This document shows, piece by piece, positions 32,185-39,608 of a stretch of DNA of 64,000 bases. Origin of the DNA: Devosia sp. SL43 (lineage in GTDB: Bacteria; Pseudomonadota; Alphaproteobacteria; Rhizobiales; Devosiaceae). The stretch spans positions 186,001 through 250,000 of the forward strand of contig NZ_CP063401.1 in the NCBI RefSeq assembly GCF_021729885.1, given 5' to 3'. Every line of letters begins with the position of its first letter. The stretch's first letter is position 1. The notes under the pieces are model-generated. The model was not told the DNA's origin. It ran no database searches and saw nothing but the letters and a program-made list of their open reading frames with translations. A program made the translations under genes and the position numbers.

Positions 32185-33012
32185 TTGACCGTGAACCACC
32201 AGCTGCTCGCCGCCGGCATGGATCTGGGCTATGGCGACCGCCAGATCGTCAATGATCTCAACCTCACCATTCCGTCAGGCAAGCTCACCGTCATCGTCGG
32301 CGCCAATGCCTGCGGCAAGTCCACCGTGCTGCGCGGCCTGGCCCGCTTGCTCGCGCCCACCCGCGGCGCCGTCTATCTCGATGGCAAGCCCATCCACCAG
32401 ATGTCGACCAGGGAGGTCGCCACCATCCTCGGCGTCCTGCCGCAATCGCCGATCGCGCCAGATGCCATCGTCGTCGCCGATCTCGTTGGACGGGGTCGCT
32501 ACCCCCATCAAGGCTGGTTCCGTCGCTGGACTCCGGAGGATGATGCGGCCGTCGCCGAAGCCCTGACGGCCACCGACACGCTCGATATTGCCGATCGCCC
32601 CGTGGACGAGCTCTCCGGCGGCCAGCGCCAGCGCGTCTGGATCGCCATGGCCCTGGCCCAGCAGACCGATGTGTTGCTACTCGACGAGCCGACCACCTTC
32701 CTCGACATCAATCACCAGGTGGAAGTGCTCGATCTGCTGACCGACCTGGTCAAGCACAACGGTCGCACCGTCGTGGTCGTGCTGCACGATCTCAACCTGG
32801 CCTGCCGCTATGCCGACCACATCATCGCGATGAAATCAGGCAAGCTCGTCGCCGAGGGTCGCCCGTCGGACGTGATGACCGAAGCCGTGGTCGCCAATGT
32901 CTTCGGCATGGCCTCGCGCGTGGTCATCGACCCCATCTCCGACACCCCGATGATCGTGCCAATCGGCCGGCACCATCTGGTCAGCGTCACAACCCGGGCG
33001 GGCACGGACTGA
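32185..33012 (+). CDS. Iron-chelate ABC transporter ATP-binding protein (FecE/FhuC type)
   Basis: A 275-residue ATPase energising the two upstream permeases. Walker A is VGANACGKST (near residue 38; the family usually has GPNG-CGKS), the signature is LSGGQRQR (near 140), Walker B is VLLLDEPTTFLD (near 162), and the switch histidine is in VVVLHDLN. The TTG start at 32185 is supported by AGGAG at 32174-32178, which overlaps the previous stop codon; GTG 32191 is the alternative. It is the last gene of the operon. Confidence 0.93.
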   Translation: MTVNHQLLAAGMDLGYGDRQIVNDLNLTIPSGKLTVIVGANACGKSTVLRGLARLLAPTRGAVYLDGKPIHQMSTREVATILGVLPQSPIAPDAIVVADLVGRGRYPHQGWFRRWTPEDDAAVAEALTATDTLDIADRPVDELSGGQRQRVWIAMALAQQTDVLLLDEPTTFLDINHQVEVLDLLTDLVKHNGRTVVVVLHDLNLACRYADHIIAMKSGKLVAEGRPSDVMTEAVVANVFGMASRVVIDPISDTPMIVPIGRHHLVSVTTRAGTD

Positions 33013-33029
33013 AGAGTACAGCGCAGCCG

Positions 33030-33536
33030 TCAGGCCGCCATTGGCTTGCGCAGGATGCCCCATTGCGACAAAGCCGCCTTGCGCCGCAGCGAGACCTGCT
33101 CGAACAGTGGGATGCGCTCGAAATAGACCAGATTGGAATGTGGACTGGTCCTGCGCTGGTTGAGGCCCAGCCACTCCAGCAGCTTCATCGCCCAATCCAT
33201 ATGCGGCACGGGTGAGGTCAGCAGAATCTGCCCGCCGGGCTTGAGCAGGTCATAGGCTTCGCGCACCAGGTCGACATGCTCGATCACCTCGAAGGCGATC
33301 ACCACGTCGAACGAGGCCGACTCAAGACCGAGCGAGCGCCATTCCTTGATATCGCCGACGATGTCGGCCGGCGGCACCAGATCGGCGCCGATATAGTGTT
33401 GCCAGCCACTGGCGCGCAGATAGTCGCCGACCCAACGCGAGCCGCAGCCAATCTCGAGAATGCGGGCGTCCTTGGGGATGGGCGCCAGAAAATGCTCTAT
33501 CTTCTTGCGCTGTGCATATTCGCTGAGTGCTGGCAC
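33030..33536 (-). CDS. Class I SAM-dependent methyltransferase
   Basis: A compact 168-residue methyltransferase. The SAM motif is RILEIGCGSRWVGDYLRASG (near residue 25) with the acidic residue in YIGADL, and the post-motif FDVVIAFEVIEHVDL (near 80) and LLKPGGQILLTSPVPH match the Methyltransf_11 group. It converges on the FecE gene with a 17-base gap. Substrate unknown; quinone, lipid or small-molecule methylation are all possible. Confidence 0.8.
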   Translation of the reverse strand: MPALSEYAQRKKIEHFLAPIPKDARILEIGCGSRWVGDYLRASGWQHYIGADLVPPADIVGDIKEWRSLGLESASFDVVIAFEVIEHVDLVREAYDLLKPGGQILLTSPVPHMDWAMKLLEWLGLNQRRTSPHSNLVYFERIPLFEQVSLRRKAALSQWGILRKPMAA

Positions 33537-33627
33537 GTCTGTCCTCCCGCCTCGTCATAGGCGGCAAGGTGCAACGGTCACGGTTAAAATCTGGTGACGG
33601 CGCTTCCGATCGTGGGGGAGAGGTTCC

Positions 33628-33702
33628 TGGTACGGCCACGGGGAATCGAACCCCGCTCTGCACCGTGAGAGGGTGCCGTCCTAACCGATAGACGATGGCC
33701 GC
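33628..33702 (-). tRNA. tRNA-Glu (anticodon CTC)
   Basis: A 75-nt cloverleaf with encoded CCA on the minus strand. Acceptor arms GCGGCCA/TGGCCGT pair (one G-T), the anticodon stem is GCACC/GGTGC around CTCTCAC, giving CTC, and the T arm is GGTTCGATTCC. It reads GAG. Confidence 0.96.
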
Positions 33703-33752
33703 GGACCTAGGAACATTTGGCTTAGTCTATGTCATTCCCAACGAAGAAGGAA

Positions 33753-33827
33753 TGGTACGCCCTAGGGGAGTCGAACCCCTCTCTGCACCGTGAAAGGGTG
33801 CCGTCCTAACCGATAGACGAAGGGCGC
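33753..33827 (-). tRNA. tRNA-Glu (anticodon TTC)
   Basis: A 75-nt cloverleaf with encoded CCA. Acceptor GCGCCCT/AGGGCGT, anticodon loop CTTTCAC (TTC). The D arm, anticodon stem and variable region are nearly identical to the neighbouring tRNA-Glu(CTC), so the pair arose by tandem duplication and the two decode GAA and GAG. Confidence 0.97.
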
Positions 33828-33899
33828 CTAAGCGCTGGTGGTCGTATAGTTGGGTGATTTCCGATGCGCAACCCATTATGCGCATTCATCCCGAAATTT

Positions 33900-34376
33900 T
33901 TAGCAGCCCGAGAATGTCACCGGCCGGTTGTAGCCGCGCGGCCGGTCGCGAACATCCACATGGATGAATTGCCGACCCGGATAGCAGCCCAGCCCACCGA
34001 CGCTGCTGGTGCGCATCGCAAAGGCTATGAGCGCACTTTTGTCGACGCCGGGGATGTAGAAATCGGCCGCCATGCACTTGGTATGATAGGAGTTATCCGC
34101 TCCGCCGGCGGCCGAGTTATGCTGGCCGTCGCGATAGCCTGAGTTCATCACCACCTTGCGCCCGAAGTGGCCCTCAAATTCCCAGATCAGGAACCGCAGC
34201 TTGGGCGCCAGGCACAGCGCATTGACCTCGTTGCTCGATACGAACGTGCCCCAATCGTTGCGTTTGCCGGAATAGCCGGCGCCGCTTGAACTGGCAAACA
34301 TGGCCATAGGCACGCAGGCTGCCAAGGTCAGCGCGCAAATCGCGATGGCGGCGAGGGTGCGAAGGGTAGAGTACAT
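33900..34376 (-). CDS. Peptidase M15-like (DUF882/YcbK-type) lipoprotein
   Basis: A 158-residue predicted lipoprotein. From ATG 34376 the signal peptide ends in the lipobox LAAC (Cys about 21). The mature part has GYRDGQHNSAAGGADNSYHTKCMAADF (H and D of the zinc site, near 95-110) and a second zinc histidine in RQFIHVDV (near 143), the M15 zinc-peptidase arrangement. A D,D- or L,D-carboxypeptidase acting on peptidoglycan at the periplasmic face is expected. ATG 34412 would add 12 residues but spoil the signal peptide. Confidence 0.8.
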   Translation of the reverse strand: MYSTLRTLAAIAICALTLAACVPMAMFASSSGAGYSGKRNDWGTFVSSNEVNALCLAPKLRFLIWEFEGHFGRKVVMNSGYRDGQHNSAAGGADNSYHTKCMAADFYIPGVDKSALIAFAMRTSSVGGLGCYPGRQFIHVDVRDRPRGYNRPVTFSGC

Positions 34377-34559
34377 GGCGGCTTCCGATGGCCACCTGTT
34401 GCTCTGGAGCAACAGGCAATGACCCGTTTCTGAAGTCGCTAAAATACGATCGGTTTCGCTAACCGCAGCCTAAGCGGTACGGTTAGCGATGTGTTGCCAG
34501 GCAGGGTAGCAGTCTGTCCGCATATTCGCGCGAAGTGCGGCCCTGCATCGAATGGGGTG

Positions 34560-34976
34560 CTACCACTTTCCGGCATTCGGCATGGACAGCCAGGGTTCCT
34601 GCGGGGGCAGGGTGCCGTCCTGGATCAGCTCCACCGAAATGCCGTCCGGCGAGCGCACGAAGGCCATGTGACCGTCGCGTGGCGGCCGGTTGATGGTCAC
34701 ACCCATATCGCTAAGGTGCTGGCACAGCGCGTAGATATCCTTGGTCCGATACGCCAGGTGGCCGAAATTGCGCCCGCCGGTATATTCTTCCGGATCCCAG
34801 TTATAGGTCAGTTCGACCTCGCCACCCTGATCGCCCGGCGCGCGCAGGAAAATCAGGGTGAAACGACCCTTCTCATTCTCGATCCGCCGCGTCTCTTCCA
34901 GACCTAACCCATTGCAATAAAAGCGCAAACTGTCCTCGACATTGGTCACACGAACCATGGTGTGCAGATACTGCAT
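34560..34976 (-). CDS. gloA: Lactoylglutathione lyase (glyoxalase I)
   Basis: A 138-residue enzyme converting the methylglyoxal-glutathione hemithioacetal to S-lactoylglutathione. It aligns by eye with E. coli GloA: His5 in YLHTMVRV, Glu in GGEVELTYNWDPEEY (near 57), His in FGHLAYRT (near 75), and Glu in ISVELIQ (near 122), the four metal ligands. An AAGGAGA site precedes ATG 34976. Monocistronic by position; the 170 bases before the next gene hold no further gene. Confidence 0.92.
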   Translation of the reverse strand: MQYLHTMVRVTNVEDSLRFYCNGLGLEETRRIENEKGRFTLIFLRAPGDQGGEVELTYNWDPEEYTGGRNFGHLAYRTKDIYALCQHLSDMGVTINRPPRDGHMAFVRSPDGISVELIQDGTLPPQEPWLSMPNAGKW

Positions 34977-35147
34977 TGGTGTTTCTCCTTGGCATTGCCG
35001 GTTGACCAATGGCCTACCAAGCTAGACGTCCTCGGGCAACCTTGAGAAATTCCTAAGAGATGCTTAACAAGCGCCGCTGAATCGGACACAGTGTTGCCAT
35101 TGTGGAGTACCCTGCGGCGGTGGGGCGAGTACGAAGGTTTGGGGAAT

Positions 35148-35771
35148 ATGGGGGCCAAGTTCGGCGGCGATGGCGAAGAGCCCGCAAACCTGCCAGGTCA
35201 GGCAGGCGCGACGGATCATGCCGATAGCATGCACAGCACTGGCGACGCTGGCCTCGACACCATCGAAATCGCGGGAGCGATCAAGTGGTTCGACGCTGGC
35301 AAGGGCTTCGGCTTCATCGTGCCTGACAACGGCATGCCCGATGTTCTGCTGCATGTGACCTGCCTGCGCCGCGATGGCTACCAGACCGCCTATGAGGGCG
35401 CCCGCATCGTCGTCGAGGCGCTCAACCGTCCCGGCGGCTTGCAGGCCTTCCGCATTGTTTCCATGGATGAATCCACTGCGCGGCATCCGGCGCAGATGCC
35501 CGCGCCACGTACGCATGTCGTGGTCGAGGCGACATCCGGCATGGTTCGGCTCGAAGTGAAATGGTTCAACCGCATCCGCGGCTTCGGCTTCCTGTCGGCC
35601 GGCGAGGGCACGCCTGATATCTTCGTGCATATGGAAACCCTCCGCCGCTTCGGCATAACAGAGCTGCGGCCGGGCCAATATGTGCTGGTCCGCTACGGCA
35701 ATGGCCCCAAGGGCCTTATGGTCGCCGAAATCCGGCCCGATGGTTGGGGCGACGCGCCGTCCTCCCACTAG
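35148..35771 (+). CDS. Protein with two cold-shock domains
   Basis: A 207-residue protein with tandem CSDs joined by a Pro/Ala-rich linker. Domain 1 (about 40-105) has AIKWFDAGKGFGFIVPD and VLLHVTCLR; domain 2 (about 135-195) has EVKWFNRIRGFGFLSAGEG and IFVHMETLRRFG. RNP1 (GFGFI/GFGFL) is intact in both. Double-CSD proteins are common in Rhizobiales and probably bind single-stranded RNA/DNA under stress. ATG 35148 (GGGGA at -8) is preferred over GTG 35091. The next gene's ribosome site overlaps its stop. Confidence 0.87.
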   Translation: MGAKFGGDGEEPANLPGQAGATDHADSMHSTGDAGLDTIEIAGAIKWFDAGKGFGFIVPDNGMPDVLLHVTCLRRDGYQTAYEGARIVVEALNRPGGLQAFRIVSMDESTARHPAQMPAPRTHVVVEATSGMVRLEVKWFNRIRGFGFLSAGEGTPDIFVHMETLRRFGITELRPGQYVLVRYGNGPKGLMVAEIRPDGWGDAPSSH

Positions 35772-35781
35772 GAAATCTGCC

Positions 35782-36258
35782 ATGATCCTGTCTGCTCAAG
35801 GCCTCGCCCCGGCACTTCGCTGTGCGGGCGTTGCTATCGCTTTTGCCGTGATGCTGGCTCCGGTAGCGGCCCTGGCCGAGGATTTGATCCTGCACACCAG
35901 CACCGGCGACTACACCTTCCAGGTCGACGTGGTCGATACGCCCGAAAGCCGCGCCCAAGGTCTGATGTTTGTAACTGAACTGGCCGACGATGCCGGAATG
36001 CTGTTCGATTTCAAGGAAGAGCGAGAAGTCTCCTTCTGGATGCGCAACACCTTCATCCCGCTCGACATGATCTTCGTCGGCACCGATGGCGTGGTGAAAA
36101 CCATCCACGTCAACGCCCGCCCGCAGGATCCAACCTCGATCCCGTCGGAAGTACCGGTCCAGTTCGTGCTGGAAATTCCAGGCGGCCGCTCAGTCGAAAT
36201 CGGCCTCAAGCCCGGTGACACGATGGAACATGACCGGGTGGTGCCCGTCGTCAATTAA
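35782..36258 (+). CDS. DUF192 secreted protein
   Basis: A 158-residue protein with a signal peptide ending MLAPVAALAE (about residue 34) and a DUF192 domain: VVDTPESRAQGLMFVTEL, GMLFDFKEEREVSFWMRNTFIPLDMIFV and HVNARPQDPTSIPSEVPV. DUF192 is a small beta-fold of unknown function, often next to cold-shock genes in Rhizobiales, as here. AGGAAA overlapping the stop of the double-CSD gene serves as ribosome site, which suggests co-translation. Its 3' end overlaps the convergent hemolysin III gene by 8 bases. Confidence 0.86.
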   Translation: MILSAQGLAPALRCAGVAIAFAVMLAPVAALAEDLILHTSTGDYTFQVDVVDTPESRAQGLMFVTELADDAGMLFDFKEEREVSFWMRNTFIPLDMIFVGTDGVVKTIHVNARPQDPTSIPSEVPVQFVLEIPGGRSVEIGLKPGDTMEHDRVVPVVN

Positions 36259-36937
36259 GACGGTGGATCACCATGCAGTCGATGACGGCCCAAAGGTGAA
36301 GGCTGGCACCCACCACCACGAATACGTGCCACAGCGCGTTTTGGAATTTCAGCTTCTCCCAAAGATGGAAGATGATGCCCATCGAATAGGTCACCCCGCC
36401 GGCTACCAATAGCCACATCGTGGTCGGGGGCAGGGACTGGGCCAGCGACTGGAACACCAGGATGCCGCTCCAGCCGATGGCCAGATAGAGCGCGATGGCC
36501 AGTCGGCCGAAACGCTCGGGCACGATCAGCTTGAGCGCCACACCGATCAGCGAAGCGCCCCAGACGAAAGTCGTCATCAGGATGCCCGTTGTCGAGCCGC
36601 CAAGAACGGCTAGGAACGGCGTATAGGTGCCTGCGATGAAAAGAAAAATGGCGGCCTGGTCAAAGCGTGCCAACAGCATCTTGACCGGCGAAACCGGCCA
36701 GAGATTGTAGGCGAGAGACACCCCTAGCACGGCGATCAGCGAGCCAACATAGACTGCAAGCGCTGGCACGGCCTCAGGGGCCGTCTCGAGAATGGCAAAA
36801 GCAAGGAGAATCGATCCGGCGGCGACGGCCACGACCAGCCCCAGCACATGAACCACGCCGTCCACGATCAGTTCGGCAAGGGTGTAGGGCCGCTGTTCGC
36901 GGCTCCACCAGGAATATGTCGCCTGATCATTTTGCAC
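36251..36937 (-). CDS. Hemolysin III family (YqfA/PAQR-like) membrane protein
   Basis: A 228-residue protein with seven hydrophobic helices. Family marks are ELIVDGVVHVLG near the first helix, SLAYNLWP, ARFDQAAIFLFIAGTYTPFLAV (near 95) and the late NALWHVFVVVGASLHLWAVI; the conserved histidines (first helix region, and the H in the last two helices) are the likely zinc site of the CREST/PAQR superfamily. GTG 36937 with AAGGAG upstream is preferred over GTG 36997. Role uncertain: hydrolase of lipid amides or membrane homeostasis by analogy. Confidence 0.83.
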   Translation of the reverse strand: MQNDQATYSWWSREQRPYTLAELIVDGVVHVLGLVVAVAAGSILLAFAILETAPEAVPALAVYVGSLIAVLGVSLAYNLWPVSPVKMLLARFDQAAIFLFIAGTYTPFLAVLGGSTTGILMTTFVWGASLIGVALKLIVPERFGRLAIALYLAIGWSGILVFQSLAQSLPPTTMWLLVAGGVTYSMGIIFHLWEKLKFQNALWHVFVVVGASLHLWAVIDCMVIHRLN

Positions 36938-37131
36938 TGTCGGACTGCTCCTTTGGCCCCGACCTTCGCCGAAGGAAGTAACCGGATTATTGCACACACT
37001 TTACGATCGGGTCGCATCGTAAAGCGCACCACAACGTATCTGGTGAACAAGCCGTTGCACGAACAATGCGGCATCTTGACGAGTAACCCTATCGTTACCT
37101 AAGCCAAAGTGCCTTTGTTCCGGATTTTTGC

Positions 37132-37548
37132 ATGCCACCCATTGCCATCCTTGTTGCCCTGGCCGATCCAACCCGTTGCCGGATCATCGAAATCCTGCAG
37201 ACTGGACCGCAGCCGGTGCATCAGATCGCTGATGCCTTCGATATCAGCCGCCCGGCGATCTCGCGCCATCTGGGCGTGCTGAAGCAGGCCCGGCTGATCA
37301 GCGAGAAGAAGTCAGGTCGCGAAAACCGCTACGAGCTGCATACCAAGAGGTTGAAGCCGGTCCGGGATTGGCTGGTCGGCCTGGCGTCTGTCCCATTACC
37401 AAAGGCAAAGCCGCCGGCCAAGTCTGCCGCCTTGACCCCAAAAAAGCAGCCCGAGCCCAAGCCCGCGCCGATCCCTGTGCTTGAACAACCTGTCGTCGCC
37501 GCGACCCGGCAGAAGCCGGCGGCGTCGCAGATGGGCTTCGACTTCTAG
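37132..37548 (+). CDS. ArsR-family transcriptional regulator with basic tail
   Basis: A 138-residue winged-helix repressor. The DNA-binding part is ALADPTRCRIIEILQTGPQPVHQIADAFDISRPAISRHLGVLKQARLI (residues 8-58). There are no clustered Cys/His residues, so metal sensing through ArsR/CadC sites is unlikely. Residues 85-138 form a Lys/Pro/Ala-rich tail of low complexity that ends MGFDF, not part of the family core. The divergent hemolysin III gene starts about 195 bases upstream and could be its target, or it may act with the gene downstream. Confidence 0.82.
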   Translation: MPPIAILVALADPTRCRIIEILQTGPQPVHQIADAFDISRPAISRHLGVLKQARLISEKKSGRENRYELHTKRLKPVRDWLVGLASVPLPKAKPPAKSAALTPKKQPEPKPAPIPVLEQPVVAATRQKPAASQMGFDF

Positions 37549-37592
37549 ACAGGCGACGCCGGAATTGATCTCGTCGCTCCGCTGGAGGCCGT

Positions 37593-37922
37593 ATGGAAAT
37601 CGCAATCGTCATCGGTCTCGCTTTGGTTCTGGTCGCCGCCCTGGTGATCGGGATGAATGCGGCGCGGCGCTTGTCGCTCTTGGCCAAGTACAACGACGAA
37701 AACGCCGTCGACATGATCATGCACAAGCGCATCTGGGAGGGCATGACCAGCGAACAGCTGATCGAAGCCTGGGGCCGCCCCGCCGAGATCGACGAGCGCG
37801 TGCTCAAGACCAAGGTTGCCCACGTCTACAAATACGGACGCACAGGCAAGAACGCCTTCCGTGACCGCGTCAAGCTCGACGATGGCGTCGTCGTCGGCTG
37901 GGATCAGAAGGGCAGACGATAG
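37593..37922 (+). CDS. Conserved hypothetical membrane-anchored protein
   Basis: A 109-residue protein: one N-terminal membrane helix (residues 3-24), then a soluble part with KRIWEGMTSEQLIEAWGRPAEIDERVLKTKVAHVYKYG. That last block resembles the small SmpA/OmlA-like or DUF2845-like fold (M-[ST]-x-x-Q-[LV]-x-x-x-[WL]-G-x-P), where a two-layer domain sits near the membrane. It follows the ArsR gene by 44 bases. No specific function recognised. Confidence 0.65.
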   Translation: MEIAIVIGLALVLVAALVIGMNAARRLSLLAKYNDENAVDMIMHKRIWEGMTSEQLIEAWGRPAEIDERVLKTKVAHVYKYGRTGKNAFRDRVKLDDGVVVGWDQKGRR

Positions 37923-38008
37923 CACTTCGACTGTAGCATCGCGCCTCGACAATTGAACCAATCGGCATCTCGCTGCCTTGTCCCTGTCGGACGACCAGGA
38001 GACCGAGC

Positions 38009-38149
38009 ATGATCACCCGTGACGCAGAAGGTCATCATACGATGGCCAACAAGCCCCCGAAGCCCGCGCCGCTCGAAACCGATCCGGAGGAACAGAAGGA
38101 CGACAATATCGACGCGTTTGGCAGAAAGCCGGACGGATCGAAACAGTAG
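38009..38149 (+). CDS. Small hydrophilic protein, 46 residues
   Basis: A short frame with AGGAG about 7 bases before ATG 38009. The product is charged and Pro/Lys/Asp-rich (it includes NKPPKPAPLETDPEEQKDD and ends FGRKPDGSKQ) with no hydrophobic stretch, so it is cytosolic and probably disordered. The clean ribosome site and the compositional bias support coding; no family recognised. Confidence 0.5.
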   Translation: MITRDAEGHHTMANKPPKPAPLETDPEEQKDDNIDAFGRKPDGSKQ

Positions 38150-38186
38150 CAGCCGACCGATCCAAAGCCGCCAAAATAGCAAATGA

Positions 38187-38263
38187 TGGCGATCCCGGAG
38201 GGACTCGAACCCCCGACCAACAGCTTAGAAGGCTGCTGCTCTATCCAGCTGAGCTACGGGACC
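38187..38263 (-). tRNA. tRNA-Arg (anticodon TCT)
   Basis: A 77-nt cloverleaf with encoded CCA. Acceptor GGTCCCG/CGGGATC (one G-T), anticodon stem GCAGC/GCTGT around CTTCTAA giving TCT, T arm GGTTCGAGTCC. It reads AGA, a rare codon in such a GC-rich genome. Confidence 0.96.
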
Positions 38264-38312
38264 GGATGCGCCCATTTAGCGCATTTTTGCCCAAAGGAAA
38301 CGGCATTTCCCA

Positions 38313-39380
38313 CTATGCATGTGGAAGCATCAGCGCAGCCTCGAACAGGGCAGGGGCGCGGGCCGTGCTGTCGCGGATGATCAGCTCGGAGCTGAGCACC
38401 ATGTTCATTGGCAGGCGGCTTTTGCGCTGGCCTTCGATGACGTCGATCAGTGCTCCGGCCGCGATACGGCCCAGCGCCTCGCGTGGCTGGCGCATCGTGG
38501 TCAGCGGCGGCTGGGTGTGTGCAGCAATCTCAAGATCGTCGAAGCCGACCAGCGAAACATCGCCCGGGCAGGTGATGCCATGACGATGGAGCGCGGAGAG
38601 AAATCCGATGGCACTTTCGTCATTGGCCGCAAACACCGCCGTGGGCCGGTCTTTCAGCGCGGCGAATCGAAGTCCCGCTGCGTAGCCGGCATCCATGTCG
38701 AACGAGCCCCAGAACAGCCAGTCCTCCCGTACAGTCAGGGCTGCATCCCCCATGGCTTTGCGAAAGCCGGCCTCCCTTTCCCCGGTCAGCACATTGTTGA
38801 CCGGGCCCCTTATGTGTCCGATTCGAAGGTGACCCAGCTCGATCAGGTAGCGGGTCGCGCACTCAGCCGCGTAGCAGTTGTCGGTACGCACCGTGTGAAA
38901 CGGCGCGGCGGCGATCTGTTCGCAGACCACCACCAGCGGTACGGGCGTCGGATCGCCGGTCAGCAGCATCAGTTGCGCCAGGTCCACCGCGCCATCAAAA
39001 AGCAACAGGCCGTCGACGCGGTTGGAGAGGAAGTAATCGCGCATCCGACGGCCCGAATCCTCGGCGGAAAAGCGATTGGCCACCAGCACGCCGTAGCCGC
39101 GCATGCTGGCCTCGCGCTCGATGGAATCGAGGATGGCCGAGAAAAACGGATTGCCGATATCGGGTAGGGCCACGAGGATCGTGCGAGCCGTTTTTTGGCG
39201 CAAGGACCGCGCCGATTGGTTGGGCGTGTAGCCGGTAACCCGTACCGCCTCGTCAATGCGCAAGCGGGTGCTCTCGCTGACCCGTTCGGGGCTCGAAAGG
39301 GCGCGGCTCACGGTTGCCGTCGATACACCTGAAAAGCGCGCAACGTCTTGAATTGTCGGCGCTTTTTTTACCAAATTCAT
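38313..39380 (-). CDS. LacI-family transcriptional repressor
   Basis: A 355-residue regulator. The N-terminal HTH and hinge are TIQDVARFSGVSTATVSRALS...TRLRIDEAVRVTGYTPNQSARSLR (residues 9-60); the effector domain is the periplasmic-binding-protein fold (LVALPDIGNPFFSAILD near 70, GDVSLVGFDDLEIAAHTQPPLTTMRQP near 275). It is divergent from the sugar ABC operon, and the intervening 228 bases carry two near-identical palindromes of LacI-operator type. It is therefore the likely repressor, released by the transported sugar or a product of it. Confidence 0.92.
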   Translation of the reverse strand: MNLVKKAPTIQDVARFSGVSTATVSRALSSPERVSESTRLRIDEAVRVTGYTPNQSARSLRQKTARTILVALPDIGNPFFSAILDSIEREASMRGYGVLVANRFSAEDSGRRMRDYFLSNRVDGLLLFDGAVDLAQLMLLTGDPTPVPLVVVCEQIAAAPFHTVRTDNCYAAECATRYLIELGHLRIGHIRGPVNNVLTGEREAGFRKAMGDAALTVREDWLFWGSFDMDAGYAAGLRFAALKDRPTAVFAANDESAIGFLSALHRHGITCPGDVSLVGFDDLEIAAHTQPPLTTMRQPREALGRIAAGALIDVIEGQRKSRLPMNMVLSSELIIRDSTARAPALFEAALMLPHA

Positions 39381-39432
39381 GCCTGCCAGCGCCCCCTCTC
39401 GCTGTCAGTTATGCATTCTGTGTAAATCTGTA

Positions 39433-39459
39433 TTGACAGGTCCGCAAGGCATGTACGAA
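39433..39459 (+). promoter_or_regulatory. Candidate promoter of the sugar operon
   Basis: A consensus -35 TTGACA at 39433-39438 precedes the operators. The -10 is unclear: TACGAA at 39454-39459 gives a short 15-base spacer. The first operator then lies over the expected start of transcription, a repressing position. Confidence 0.35.
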
Positions 39460-39464
39460 AGTAA

Positions 39465-39478
39465 TGCAATCGATTGCA
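39465..39478. promoter_or_regulatory. LacI-type operator 1
   Basis: The perfect 14-bp palindrome TGCAATCGATTGCA, with the central CG pair of LacI/GalR-family sites. It lies about 144 bases before the binding-protein start. Confidence 0.75.
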
Positions 39479-39499
39479 ACGATTTCGGGATGCCTGAAA

Positions 39500-39513
39500 T
39501 GCAATCGATTACA
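39500..39513. promoter_or_regulatory. LacI-type operator 2
   Basis: TGCAATCGATTACA differs from operator 1 at one base. The centres of the two sites are 35 bp apart, a little over three helical turns, which suits cooperative binding by two repressor dimers. Confidence 0.7.
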
Positions 39514-39608
39514 TGCGGCCAGCTCGGGATGCCTCACAAGAAGGCAACCTTGCGGCTGGCACTTCGCGGGAGCGATATCGCTCCAAGTGATCGTTGGGAG
39601 GACAACCT

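Noticed and set aside
33628-38263. Genomic island at the tRNA cluster
   Set aside because: No integrase, direct repeat of a tRNA 3' end or compositional shift is visible near any of the tRNA genes.
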